Positions 35,101 through 47,072 of a stretch of 64,000 nucleotides of DNA are shown in pieces. The notes below the pieces were generated by a model. That model had not been told where the DNA came from and ran no database searches. It saw only the letters and a program-made list of their open reading frames with translations. The translations under genes and the position numbers were made by a program. Origin of the DNA: Neoscytalidium dimidiatum (taxonomy: Eukaryota > Ascomycota > Dothideomycetes > Botryosphaeriales > Botryosphaeriaceae); assembly GCA_037367355.1 (NCBI GenBank), contig CM074698.1:1922001-1986000 (forward strand). The letters run 5' to 3'. Position 1 is the stretch's first letter. The number at the start of each line of letters is the position of its first letter.

Positions 35101-36408
35101 CCTACATTCAACTCAGGGATTCCGGGGGAAAAAGTTGCTCCCCCGACCATGCGCATCCACCCCTTCCTCATCACCTCAAACCATCCCACCCACGGCCGCA
35201 CTCCCTCGAAATAAGGCGGCGAGCTCCTGATGGTGTGCAGAAAGACCGTTACACGAACAAGGGGTCTCTTCACGCTCTTCATGCACCGCCTAAGCCGCAT
35301 GCGTCTCCGGCCGCGTAGCCATGTGTGCGCAGGCTACCTCAAACCTCCACAATCTCAGCCATCACTTTTTTGACATGCGTTGCAGGCAGCTGAGTTGCAG
35401 AAGGGAGGGGGAGGGGGTTTTCGAAAAAAAAATTTGTTCCCGAGAGCGCTTTCTGTGGTTCCTTGCTGGTCACGCAAACCTCCCCCCACCCCTCCACCAT
35501 AGGCCAATCTCGGATCATCATGCGTGATGCGTACGTTGCACAAGGCCTCTCGAAGATCGTGTGGCCGATGTGTATGCGAATGCACGCCGGGGGGGATGCG
35601 GGAGCGCCGATGTTTGGGGCGAGGTGGGATTGCACGGTTCCCGTTTTGGCCGCGAACGGGAGAGAAGGTGTGCGATTCTTGCAGGTTTCGGGGAAGCTTT
35701 TGTACGAGGATGGGCTTGGTACCTGGCGTCGCCCGGCGGTGGCGCTGCAATACCGGAACGACCGTTTCGTGGTTGGCGCGGGGAGCACGGCACCGGGACG
35801 TTTTCAGAGACTCGTGAATGGCGAGCCGGACGGACTCGGTTCTGTGCGCCGTGCTCGTGCTGTACGCTGTGCCGTTCGCGTTGGCTGATCGTGCGGGCGC
35901 CAGAGGCTGACGTGAAGATCGACGACGCACGCTTGCCGCCGATTACCGCAGTTGCTGATGAGAAAGCGCTGCTGTCTGGTTGGCTGAGGGTCCTCGATGT
36001 AGTGCGATGCGAGCTTCAGTTGCCACCTTTCACTAGCGTCCATCGATTTGTAAGGGACCCATCCTTGTTATCTGTCGCCGGGGATCGTGGTTAAGAGATT
36101 TGGGGCTGCGGGTACTGAAGAGTAGGTAGGTCGAGAAGGGGAAGTGGGAAGAAGGCAAAGAATTCGTGAATGCATGCATTGTTGCTTCATTCTTGATTGT
36201 GTGATGTGAGGTCGATCCAATAAGAGACTGAGCAGCATGGCGCAGGGGACAGGCGGTAGAGTGATGTATCGGGCTGCTCGTAGGTGGAATGCCCATAGAC
36301 GAGATGCCCTTCAACTGAATGCCCATTGCTGGGATAAGCTCAGACTACTATGCTACATGTATGAGATCAGTTGCCCATATGCGGGCAGGATGCCCTCATG
36401 GCACATAG

Positions 36409-37098
36409 TTGTATGCCCGTAGCTTGGTCGTGTCGGCATGTCGTTTAGTACACTGTCGTTCTGTGCCATGCCCTAGCTGTAGATGCCGTACCATAGTCCA
36501 ATATTCACTACCCATAGGGGACGTTGCTGACGGCAGGAGGTGCCTGAAACGGTGGCACTGCGGGCATCTTCCTACGGCATCTGTAGCTGTGAGGGCAATG
36601 AAGGAGTCACTGCCAATCGTCGAATGCATATCTGCACAGCGCCATTCTAAGAGGAAAAGAACAAAAGGGCATGGGTCACCTCAAGAAGTCAGTGACTCAT
36701 GCAACGCAGTAACCTGTATGAAGCGTTCGTACGAGATGCCAGGGAGAGCGGGATACTTCCAGCTCCGCCCCTGGGTGCACAACATACTGACCGGAGCAGA
36801 AAATGCGTTCGGAGTTGAGAGAGGGAATGGTCTGGGATTTTCGACGGTCGCGGCGCAAGCGCTGGCGGGTTGCAGAAAAAGCAATAATACATCTGCACAA
36901 GCCTCATTTGTATCTGTACCTGAGACGAAAAGTCTGGAAGCCTTGCAGGTCGGAAGAGACAAAAGAGACAATACGAGTTACACCATGTCTACCAGCCATG
37001 TCAACGGCTTTGGTGCTGCTGAGCTGATGCACTTGCCACGATGCAAGGAAGTTGACCCCATCATTCTGGGACGAGGCAGATGTTGTTCGCACATCTAG
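36409..37098 (+). other. Orphan open frame of 229 codons
   Basis: The longest frame in the gene-poor block. It starts MYARSLVVSACRLVHC and is Cys/Arg-rich at first, then mixed. No signal peptide, domain or repeat is evident, and overlapping frames on the other strand are nearly as long. It is listed only as the best candidate if transcription is ever seen here. Confidence 0.12.
36475..36588. repeat. Imperfect inverted repeat, 16-base arms
   Basis: The left arm at 36475-36490 (AGCTGTAGATGCCGTA) and the right arm at 36573-36588 are reverse complements except for two bases, with an 82-base loop. It lies in a patch where ATGCC/GGCAT recurs many times from 36290 onward. Confidence 0.5.
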
Positions 37099-37158
37099 TG
37101 CCTGCGGTTCGCATGTGTGCGGCGGCCTGGTCAATGGTGTACAGCGGCGATATGCGTC

Positions 37159-37175
37159 AAAAAAAAAAAAAAAAA
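37159..37175. repeat. A17 homopolymer
   Basis: A poly-A run inside the gene-poor block. No coding remnant upstream suggests a retroposed tail. Confidence 0.8.
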
Positions 37176-37390
37176 GTCCGGTCACCCTTGTACGATCAGC
37201 TCCGCTTATATTATTAATTGTTCGCCCATGCTCTTTCACACCTTTGAGGAGGGGCATCGCTGCACATGTCAGGAGATATGATGGAAGCGGCGGGCCACAC
37301 CGTCATGAACAGCGGGGATTCCTGCAGTATTGGAAGGCACGAGATGTGGTGAAAGCGTAACCAAGATGCAGATATGCCATGTGATGGCTG

Positions 37391-37410
37391 TCTATTGGTA
37401 TCTATTGGTA
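37391..37410. repeat. Perfect tandem decamer
   Basis: TCTATTGGTA occurs twice head to tail in non-coding DNA. Confidence 0.85.
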
Positions 37411-39841
37411 GACCTCAGGCCGCAACATTGCTCACTGCATGAGATCGAGGCATATGGAGTCTAATGCTGAACCGTGGTTGGGAATTGGAAGATCCGTGCA
37501 GATCTCGCGCCATGGGGTAATGAGACTCAACGCATGAGCGAATTTGTAGCATCAGCATCAGCTGAAGGTCGGTGAGTTATGCAAACATTACAGGATTCCC
37601 GTGCAGGCGGGTAGGTGCTTAATTTATTGAAGTCTAGGCGAGTCTTTCAGCTGAAGTGTAGTAAATTAGGCGCCAAGCGAAGCGCCACAGCCATGTAGCC
37701 CAGTTGCAGTTTCGATGGGCAAGGGAGCGTAGCTGACTGGCCCATATCACGCAGTTATCCGATTGGTCAACTGCAAGAATGTCCCTCCAGTTGCTTAGTC
37801 TGATGACAGCAGGGAACATGGTGGCTTAGGCAGCCTCAAAGTTGAGTTTGCGGCTTACCGCATAGTACAGTTACGAGGGCACACACTGAAGCAGCCTTCG
37901 TTGCCCGATCGGGCTACTCGCGTATGAGCTCTGCGCAAGCTGCATGACGCATGTCTGTGGTGGCTTTTGGACCGACTGAGATCCAAAGTAGAAAAAATAT
38001 TTCCCTCGAAACCCACTGCCATCGTACCTTCGACGTACGCAGTGTTGCACAGCTCAGTTCTCATCGCGAAATGGCAGTCAAGTGTGTTGAAATGGGGTTT
38101 TTTCAGTGACGGAGAAAACCCTCATGCCACTTTATAGTTCCGTCTCGCCTCGCGCATTGTCTTCGGCAGGAAGATATATTCATGGAGTGGGCCACGCGAT
38201 GCGGTCAGGAGGCATACGAGATCCTTGAGCAAACGAGGGCCGACCCGTCCCAGGAGGGATGGTGTCTAAAGAAGGTTCTGCTGGACGGTAGAAATTTCTC
38301 CCACAGGGCACGCTGATGCCATGCTGGCGTCCGAAGTGACGTTGTGCAACAATAGGCTGCATAGATAAGCGTTAGCTCCTCTTGGCATGCATGCCGAATG
38401 TCCCGGCATTTGAAGATGTCAACCACGGCTCTGGTCTTCCAGAAGCCCGGCTGATACCGTTCCACTTGCCAGACCTTGTGTGGGGCATTCAAAACCCAGG
38501 ATCCCGGCTTAAAATCGTCAAAAGTCTGCAGGAACAGGGTAGAAATCGTGGGTGAAGGAAAATGGGTGCCAAAAAGGCCTGTGACGCAGCAAGGGTAGCT
38601 TAATATGGCTCGTGACACGAAAGAGTGGTACGAAATGCTCGGCAAGAGAATGAAGGGCAGTCAAAGTGCGCTGTACTACTGCTAGGATGCCGGAGTGTAA
38701 CAAGTCTCTCCGATAGCTGCAGGGCAGCGTAAGCCAATACGAAACGATGTTCATGACAAAGATTATGTGGGGAAATGATACTGAATAATCAATACCTGCG
38801 TGATGTAGCACAGAAACGAGAAAGGATCCCAGCACCTGCCAACAGAAAATCACGGAACCCAGACTCTCCGCATCGACGAATTGGGCAACGGAAAAAGACC
38901 TGAGTTCTTCAGCTTAAGCTGCTATCAATAATCGACGTGAAGCATTGGGGTCGTGTGTCTATGGAATGTCAGACCGATGCTCCAGACTCTAATATTTCTC
39001 TATATCTCTGATGTTTTTTCCTTGTCAATATCTACCCTCTGGCTCCATAGCATTCTTTCCGATCGGTGCTCACAACTCCCACCAATGCTATTTCCAAATC
39101 GAAAATCGATTTGTTCGCCCTCGGTATGGAGATAAAATGATCACCTCCGCCGGTCGCACCAAAGGACGAGATATGGAGATGTCAAGTGCAGTTAGGCGCC
39201 TGAGAGCCAATGTTCCATGGAGACACAAAGCAGTGCTCCACTGTTGCAGCAGCAAGACAACGCGAAAATCCCCGCAGAGAGTGGATGCAAAAGAGCAATC
39301 GAGGGATGCTCTGTGTGACCGAGCCATGGCCCGAACCTAGGGCTTGTTGACGAGGACACGATGGACAGGAGACCGCCTGATGCATCAGCTTGAAGCGCGC
39401 ATATCTGTATTACGGCGCGCCAAGAAATGGCGGAGAAGCGCGCGGTGCTGAGCATGGCAAAGCTGCAGGTAGACAAATCAGAGGCAGAGCCAAAGCGCGT
39501 TGCGGGTCCAATTGCACCACACGTAGTACAATCAATATGGCCGAGAGAGCTGGAATTCGTAAAAGTGGCACTGCAGCACATGCAATTTGGAAGCGGAAAG
39601 TAACGTCCACCGCAAAAAATGGATGGGATTGTCGGCACATTGCCAGTTACGTGGTTGATAGGGATTCTAAAATGCATAGCAATCCTTTGGTACACTAAAA
39701 CGTGCCACAGAAAGCTTCCATGGATGTCCATGGTTCAGGGTGGAGGCCTGCTTCTGCGTCCAGACGTATTGCCACCTTCAAGCTGTCAACGTGATCATTT
39801 CTCAGGCTCGAAACATTGATGCAGTGAAACAGCAGTGACTC

Positions 39842-40219
39842 TCACTCCAAGTTGCGCAACCCATCCAGAAGGGTTTTTGTCGACTTCTCCAGGGATTCCT
39901 TGGAAGGAGCAGCGGACGAGTGATGCGAGGGCAAGACCGCAACTGCATTCTCCTCTTTTTCATGGCGGAGTGTTTCCTGAGCCGTTTCGAAGCTGCCGAT
40001 ATCCCTGACATTTTCGAACCCTAGTGACTTCAAAGTCTCTAGAGCAATGGCTGAGCGACGCCCGGAACGGCAGTATAAGGTGATATCATCTTGTTTGGAC
40101 ACTCCGGGGCGAGTGGCCAGCTGGCCGATATCCTGGTATTCAATGTTGATAGCGCCTTCCAAGAAGCCAGTTGAGAACTCCGCGGGCGTGCGCACGTCGA
40201 TGAGGATTGAGCTGGGCAT
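39842..40219 (-). CDS. Single-domain rhodanese (PspE-like sulfurtransferase)
   Basis: A single exon of 125 residues. The protein opens with the rhodanese core ILIDVRTPAEFSTGFLEGA and has the active-site loop CRSGRRS with the catalytic Cys, followed by ALETLKSLGFENVRDIGSF. Rhodaneses move sulfane sulfur, typically from thiosulfate, to acceptors such as cyanide or thiols. The wording is closer to short bacterial PspE/GlpE-type proteins than to yeast RDL1/RDL2, and a 35-residue Ser/Lys/Glu-rich tail is added. An in-frame stop lies 17 codons upstream, so a longer N-terminus would need an intron. No targeting sequence is seen. The gene sits at the right border of the gene-poor block. Acquisition by transfer is possible but untested. 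Confidence 0.82.
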   Translation of the reverse strand: MPSSILIDVRTPAEFSTGFLEGAINIEYQDIGQLATRPGVSKQDDITLYCRSGRRSAIALETLKSLGFENVRDIGSFETAQETLRHEKEENAVAVLPSHHSSAAPSKESLEKSTKTLLDGLRNLE

Positions 40220-41566
40220 GGTTGCAGTAGTGGAATCTCCTTTTCTGAGAGTGGAAGTCGAGGAAGGGCGTTGGGACTAATTTTTGGCTCTACGCGTCGT
40301 TTCGGTGCTTCATCGGACGGAAAGGCTTCCGAGAGAGCTCTCTCGCCCTCTTCTCCAACTTCCTCGCGCCTTCCAGCTGACGCTGAAATGATCTGTGTCT
40401 TATCTACTGGGAAGCGATAGCTCGTGGATCTCACTTGCCAGTGGGGAGAGCAAAGGTTCTGGAGGCACCGAAGGTCGCTTTCCTCCAAGCGCCACCTCAA
40501 CATTGGTGCCTGTCTTTTCGCCTCCTTTTTACGCTTTTTTCAGCCTCCATTCCATGTCATCCTCTAATACCTCCAATTCCTGGGCCATCAGCTGTGCTTC
40601 GATCGGCTAGCTTCAATTCCCAAGCGCTATATCCCCCTGCCGACACATCTCGGAAAAAGGTAGCCCGCAGCGGCATGCCGCGATAGCTGCCGCAGTCGCT
40701 TTCACGATGCGGACCGGATAATGTCAAAAAGTTGCACCCGGTTCTACCCGCGCTCTCCACCAGCAATCGAAGGCACGATCCACTTCCCAAGCCCAACGAC
40801 TCCCTCGCATATGACGAAACCCATCACCGTGCGGCGGAGCCAAAGCTCTCAGGAGCTTGCGGAGCATCACCAAGAAAAAATGATCCTGCACATTCAACAG
40901 CATGTTTGAAGCATTTTTGAAGAATAAGGACATCCATTTCGAAATAGTCCAAGATCGAATGCTCCGCAAGAGCTGGGATATCCGAAGAACAGGGGGGAAA
41001 AAAGAAAAGAAAAGGCAAGGCCAAAATAATGACCAGCAGCGACACGGCTACTCAGCCTTTCCCTTGCCCCCCATCATTCCAAAATAACGCCGATCCATGA
41101 TGCCATTGTTCCCCAACCAAAATCCGATACGCCAATGGTTCGTGTCATTCCGCCTTCCCCCAAATGAATTTTCACCCCAGACTCCGTTGAATAATGCCGC
41201 CGAAAAAGAGAGAGAGCGCGAGCGAGCTTCCCGACTCCCACCGGAAGAAACAAAAAACAAGGACTGGGACTCATTTCCTCGAAGCTTCTTGCACAGCCTC
41301 AGCCTGCTCGCACGCACCATCATTCGTAAGTCATTATGCCACCCAAATAATAAAGGTCGTAAAAGGCAATGGACGAGGTAAGAGAAGAAAAAGAACCACA
41401 ACGCCCATCATCCATTATCCGGAGTCGGGGGGAGGTAGACGGCCTTTCGGAAATCCGAGGTTCTGGTGGAGGGAAAGAGGTGGGTGGGGAAAGAAAGAGT
41501 GGAAGTGTCGTGGGAGAAGAAAGGGGGGATAGTTTGTGTGTATGTGTGATTGTGGGGATCGGGCCA
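40220..41566. other. Intergenic, rhodanese promoter side
   Basis: About 1.35 kb. Several overlapping short frames on both strands have no family features. Purine-rich stretches (GAGAGAGCGCGAGCG near 41208) suggest UTR or promoter sequence. Confidence 0.4.
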
Positions 41567-42002
41567 TCACTGCACCTCGTAGAGTTCCATGGCGCGCTGG
41601 ACGTCCTCGAGCGAGGAGCGGTCGCCGTACGCGGACATGAGGGCGGCGTTCTGCTCGCGCTGGCGCAGGGCGCGGGCCTCGGCGGCGGAGAGGCCGTGCG
41701 GAGTCCGCGTCGGCGAGTAGCGACGGTCGAGGTAGGAGGATGCTGCGACGCCTGGCAGGAGGGGAACTGGTTGTTAGCTCGAGTGATTCTGCAGGTGGAG
41801 TGGTGGTGGGCGGCGGTGGGCTTTTTCGCGTACCGATGAACAGGATGCCCGTGACAGGCAGGAACCACCGGCCCAGCCGGGCGCGCGCCGCGGGTGCTGA
41901 GGATTGCATCGAGGCGGCGAGAGGGTTGTGCGGCTGGAAGACTGGCAGGGCGGGGTGGACGCGAGCAGAGGTGGTGAAGGGTCGCGGAGCGTTCGGAGCC
42001 AT
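41567..42002 (-). CDS. Small probable mitochondrial single-pass membrane protein
   Basis: Two exons, 42002-41834 and 41751-41567, give 117 residues. The N-terminal 45 residues lack acids and are rich in Pro, Ala, Arg and Ser (MAPNAPRPFTTSARVHPALP), like a mitochondrial presequence. One hydrophobic segment (WFLPVTGILFIGVAASSYL, about 43-61) follows and is split by the intron, then a charged tail (RTPHGLSAAEARALRQREQN, AALMSAYGDRSSLEDVQRAM). The tail looks conserved and helical. I do not recognise the family; an inner-membrane assembly or respiratory accessory role would be a guess. Long overlapping frames in the same region are shadows with Pro/Arg bias. Confidence 0.68.
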
Positions 42003-43455
42003 AGCTATGTTCAAGGATGGGAATGGGATGGCGCGGCGAGACTTGGTAATAACTGGCAAAGCGGAACACGCGGGCGGTATGTGTGCGTGCGTGCGTGCGT
42101 GATATTGTGGCTGTGGCGGTGCTTATTTCCTTGGAGGAAGGCAGCAAGAGTAGGTGCGGAATTGAGTGCACAGGTAGACGATGGTGTGCAGGGCCTCGGT
42201 ATCCTCGGTACAATTGGTCGGGAGGGGCTTGTTCCGCGCTGTTCAGGAATTCGCTTGTTGGCAGGGGATGATTGGCTTAATTGTCGCTGGTAATCGCGTT
42301 TTGTTGCTCGTTTGCAGGGCTGAAATGCATGCATGAAAAGATGCGGAGACGTCGAAATTGATATACCAGATGCAGAGCTGGGTCTGGTGAAATCATGGTC
42401 TGGTTATGGTCGTCTGATGCGCGCTCATCGCGCTCTGGCTGAGCTGGCGCCACCTCCGCACCCACACACACGCGACACCCCTCCAAACCTCGCCCCCCGG
42501 CCCCCTGTCTTCACCCTCGTGCACCTCTTCCCTTTCCCCCAGCTTCTCGATTATCTGACAGAAATGCGCGCTCCACTGGCGCGAAGATGCGCCGGAAGCA
42601 CGCGCCCCGCCCGTTTCGAGCGACTGACGAATGGCGCTCTGGGCGTTGCTGATGGAAAGGGCCATCGACCCTTGGGCTTTTCGTGGGTGGAGCGACGCGC
42701 GCGGCCCCGCTTTGCGCCCTCGCCGTATCACCAGATCAGCACTCGATCGTGGGGTGACCGCCGGCGGCTCCCGCCACCGGCTCTTGCGCCAGAACCAGCG
42801 GAAAAAGGTTGACCCCGGCAGAATCGCTTGTAGCCTTAGGCCCGACCCGCTGACGTACTGTGCACCTGCACCCTGAACCCTGATTTTTGCTCTCCATGAA
42901 TATTCTGTGTCGTGATTCTAGAACTGAGTGCACATGCGCCGTACCCACCGAGTTCCACTCGTCCGACGAACCTTGGCATATGCACGTCCGTGACTTGAAG
43001 ACCCTCAGAATTGAGAGAGGAGAGACCCATCGAGGTCGGACATTTCTCGCTGCAAGAGTGCTCGACAAACGTATCACGGACCAGGCCGGCATCTTGGAGG
43101 TGGATCTGCCATCATAGTGATGAGACCCCTTGGCCTCGACAATCCATGCCAATGACCTCTCTACCGCGGCTATCGTGTCAATAGCTAAAGGCTACAAAGT
43201 GTGGGCTCCGCCGGGCCGAGCCGACCTTATTGCGCCTCCGGCCAGGTTTTGCTCCACCAGTCAACGGTTCGCCAGCCACTTCAGGTCAATGGCGCACTGA
43301 CTTCTTTGCTAGCTTGAGCCTCGAAAGCGCACGGCAAGGTGATGTCGAATCTTCAATTCTATGCCAAAAAAAAAGGGCGTCTATCGCAAGAAAAGAAAAA
43401 GGCCATCGCCCCGATGCTCGTATTCCTACAAGAAACAAACCAATGCAACTCGATC
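42003..43455. other. Intergenic between small membrane protein and CLC stop
   Basis: About 1.45 kb. A short GTGC/GTGCGT repeat sits at 42080-42103 in the likely 5' UTR. A 159-codon plus frame (42333-42812) is Arg/Pro-rich without family resemblance. Confidence 0.4.
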
Positions 43456-46442
43456 TTAACCCAAACCGTCCCTTCTATGTCCATCTTCATCATCTTCATC
43501 ATCCCCGCCTAATAACCCTCTCTCCTCCACCGCGAAACCGTCTTCTCTGATTGCACTCCGGCCCACTACATTGCCCGCGTCTCTGATTTCGCCCTCCCCG
43601 TTCAGGACAAACCAGACGTCTTTCTTGGTAAGAAGACCGCGAAGGCAACCCTTCTCCACGAATAAAACATAGCGCAGCCCGAGCTTCGAAAACATGTTCA
43701 CGGTGAGCTGCAAGCTAGCCCTGGCATTCAAGGTGATGGGCGTCTGATCCATCCAGGGGCGGAGATCGAGGCTGGTGGTGGGGTCAGAAAGGGGTTGGTG
43801 GGCAAAGAAAGCCTCGCTATCTACCGAAAGGTTGCGCGGAGACGAAATCGCAACCGAAAGCGCGTACGCGAGCTCTGTGCGTGATATGTAACCGAGGAGG
43901 AGCGCGTCGCGCGGATTGTCGATGATCGGGAACCCGCGGAACGAATGCTGCGCCAGGAGGCTGCGCAGGCTTTGGATCGTGTGTCCAGCCGCCGTAATGA
44001 CGACCAAGTCCTCGATGCGTGTCATAACCTGCGATGCGGGCACATCTGGAACCGACGAGCCGTCGTCGTCGCGATTGTCCAAAAAGGGGTACCCGTTGAA
44101 GTGAATCCACGCCTCGTAGATTCCGCGCGGTGAAATGGCATCGCCTACCCATTTGCTGATCATCACAGCAATCATAATAGGCAGTACGTAGGTAAGCGCT
44201 CCGGTCAGCTCAAACATGATGACCACGATAGAGACAGTCATGCGAGTTGCTCCACCAATAGCTGAAGCAGCGCCGATGATTGCGTACGTTCCAGGTGTGA
44301 CGCATGGTATGTCGGGCTCACACGCGGTGAATGGGAACCTGTTCTTGTGAGACATATGCATGACCCGGACGATGAGTCCGACGGCGCGTCCATAAAGGGC
44401 TCCTATGGCCATCGATGGCAGGAGGATACCAGCTGGGATGAGGAGGCCAAAGCTGATTGCTGCAAGAATGACTCCAAGTATGGCAGAGACGATCAAGAGA
44501 GATATGACTTCCGTATTGGCCTTTCCTGCCTTGCATAAACCCAGTTGATCGTCCATGATGTCTTGGCATTCCGCGAAGAGCACGTATAGGAGCTCTGTGG
44601 CCTGCGCGCGCATGAACTTGATGGGGAAGTTGATCAATGCCGTGAGCAAACTGATTGCAACCACTTCGCGAATGGGCCCCTTGAAGAACGGGCTATCGCG
44701 TCGTCTCTCTGCCACCTTCAGGTTCAGCTTGATTAGGAAACCGCCATAAAGGCCGCCAAGAATGCCGAGGATTGCGAATGGGACCATTTCAAAACCGTGC
44801 CACCCAGAATGATATGTGACTTGATACATGACAAGTTTGTTGGTCCTAAAGGGATCGAACCAATGCAGAGCGACTGCACCTGTCATCGCGCAGACGAAGC
44901 TCTGCCACATGGTCTTGTCAGGGAAATAGTAGGAGAGCGTCTGATGAAGATTAGTATTGGCAACTTGTCCGAAGTGTGAGCTGAACACACCTCAAGGCTG
45001 AAAAGAACTCCTCCGACAGGAGCACCGAAAGCCACAGAAATACCTGCAGCGGCGGCAGCGGAAAGCACTTCCCGTTTACGAGCTGAAATTTGTCAGTATG
45101 TGAGGGCGGCTCTAGTAAAGCGTTTAAGAATACCTTCATTGCCGTTGAGATCTTTGAAGAGTTTCATGAATAGATTTGCAAAGCAGCAGGCAACATGGAC
45201 CAGCGGACCCTCTTTGCCCACCCAAAGCCCAGAAGCAACAGAGAGGCACTACATCATGTCAATTTGGACTTCCTGAGGCTGCAATAGGATTTACACACCA
45301 GGCCTAAGGACTTAATAATTAAGGTCCAACCACCCATGAAGTAGCGGATCACAAAGCCACCAAGGACGGTTTTGATCTCGGGAATTCCGCTATGTTTCGC
45401 GTATATGGCATGATGTTTGACCAGAATACTGGCACATGCCGCAAAGAGAACCTGAAGAGCGTTAGAAGAACGCTGGCGCGTCGCTAGCGGCTGTACAACG
45501 TACTGATAAGACGATGAAAAAAATGTACTCGACGATATAGCTGCCCGCCTTGGACGTTGCTCCAAGGGCGCTGCTCCAGGGGTGCCAGTCGGCGCACTGC
45601 GCCAACTCTGCGCAATGTCAGCGGAGTATGGTGAAAGACGTGAATGTGTCTACCTTCGTATCCCCAGCAGCAGAAGTTCTTGTGCAGATAGAATTTGCCG
45701 TCTCCGCCTTCGTTCTTGCAGTAACCCGTCTTCAGGTCGCCTAGCCAGTCGCTCGCGACGTCAATGAACGCAGACACCAAGCCACTTGCCAGGCCGGTCA
45801 GGATCAGCACAATCCAGATCTGACTTGCGTCGGCGATCTGCTTGATCTGGCCCAGAGCGCTCGATGCGCCGGCGTAAAGCAAACGCAGACGTTGGCGCTC
45901 CTTTGCATACTCGAAAATCCAATCGATGGCGGTGAGATCGTCGTAGCCTACACGGCGACCTGGTCCTTCGATATACCAATCAACGCCAGAGACATCTTTT
46001 CCATCTTGACCCTCTCCAGAACCATCGCTAGGGTTGTCAACGTAGGAGAAGCCCTGATCGGCAGCGTCTTGGGTATAGTATGCGTGGCGATTGCGACGGT
46101 GCTCGGCGCGGGAGGATGAGGGTCGTTGCAAGGGAGTGGACTGGCCGGAGGTGAACAGCTTGGGTAGTGAGGACAACGAGAGACCATTGGAGCTCAGGCT
46201 CTTGTTGCGACGCTTGAACGAGACCCTGCGGAGGTCAGCGAGCTGGACACAGGAGGCGCGAGGTTGGGGGCGGACTGCTCTTGCAGGCCAGGGCCCAGCG
46301 GATCGTCGTCGAGGAGGTTCGCGTCGTTATCGCTCTGATTCTGGTCGTGGGGTGAAGATTGGCCGGATGGTGTGCGGCTGCGGCTCTGCGAAGCTTCAGC
46401 GTAGGGATGGCTATGGTCGCGGGAGCTGGCGGAGGCCGACAT
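43456..46442 (-). CDS. CLC-family chloride channel / Cl-/H+ exchanger
   Basis: Seven exons: 46442-46276, 46225-45654, 45607-45504, 45451-45299, 45248-45134, 45082-44991 and 44940-43456, for 895 residues. The cytosolic N-terminus is Ser-rich. The membrane domain starts near [20 protein letters not shown] and carries the CLC signatures SGIPEIK (about 302-308), GKEGPLVH with gating Glu345, and [21 protein letters not shown]. Two CBS domains close the protein (about 702-770 with [11 protein letters not shown], and the later one with [20 protein letters not shown]). A gating Glu usually marks intracellular exchangers of the Gef1/CLC-3 type, involved in vesicle acidification and metal homeostasis. 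The first intron uses a weak GTCCGC donor, chosen because it alone keeps the frame. Confidence 0.93.
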
Positions 46443-47072
46443 GAGGAAGGGTGACTGCTGCTGGCTTGGAGGCAGCAGCGGGCATGCTCGTGGGCCTTCG
46501 GAGGAGAGAGACAAGGACCAGCGAGCTCGGGCAGACGCGATGTCGCATTGGCGTGGGCTAATTGCGCCTGGGGCCTGGGGCCTGCGTCTTGAGGCGGCGG
46601 AGCTCAGCCCTGCGCCCGTCGCTAGTCGCCAAGCCCGCCTGGGCCTCCGACTACCTTGCACCTGTCCTCATCGAGTCCAGCCAACCACGCGTCGTCTGCG
46701 CAGACAAGGGACTGTGTTGCTTGTCTTTCATCCTTTCTCTGTCCTGAACGCGTCGTCAATAGCGGCCTTGCTGCTGATCGGCCCTCCCTTTCATCTGGCG
46801 CTCTGACCAGCTCACTCGGTGAACACCCACTTGGTTGACGCGTCCTCCCAACCACCAACGCTGTCCGGCAGAGCAAGCAGCACTGAGGACATGCAAGAGC
46901 GCCTTGTATCACGGCTCTGGGAGCTTTGATATACGATCCTAAGCTACCCCAGATCGATCCCAAGCACGTCATCCAAACCTGGCCAGTGCGCAAAGAGAAC
47001 AGACGCCTTGGCGACGAGCATCCGGAGTCTCGGCAAGAGATCACCCTTCTTCGTGGAACTACAAACCCAGGC
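46443..47072. other. Intergenic, CLC promoter and transporter 3' end
   Basis: About 630 bases between two minus-strand genes. Frames here overlap on both strands and are not supported. Confidence 0.4.

Larger units (their letters stand above)
32107..39841. other. 7.7 kb gene-poor block
   Basis: No recognisable gene, tRNA or transposase/reverse-transcriptase fragment was found on either strand. The longest open frame is 229 codons (36409-37098 plus), with no family resemblance. Smaller pieces include homopolymers (T14 at 34383-34396, A17 at 37159-37175), a perfect tandem decamer at 37391-37410, an ATGCC-rich patch with an inverted repeat (36237-36600) and a GC-richer patch (35460-35900). Base composition is only mildly AT-shifted, so strong RIP is not obvious by eye. 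The block may be decayed repeats or a strain-specific insertion. Its left border coincides with a broken gene. Confidence 0.55.
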
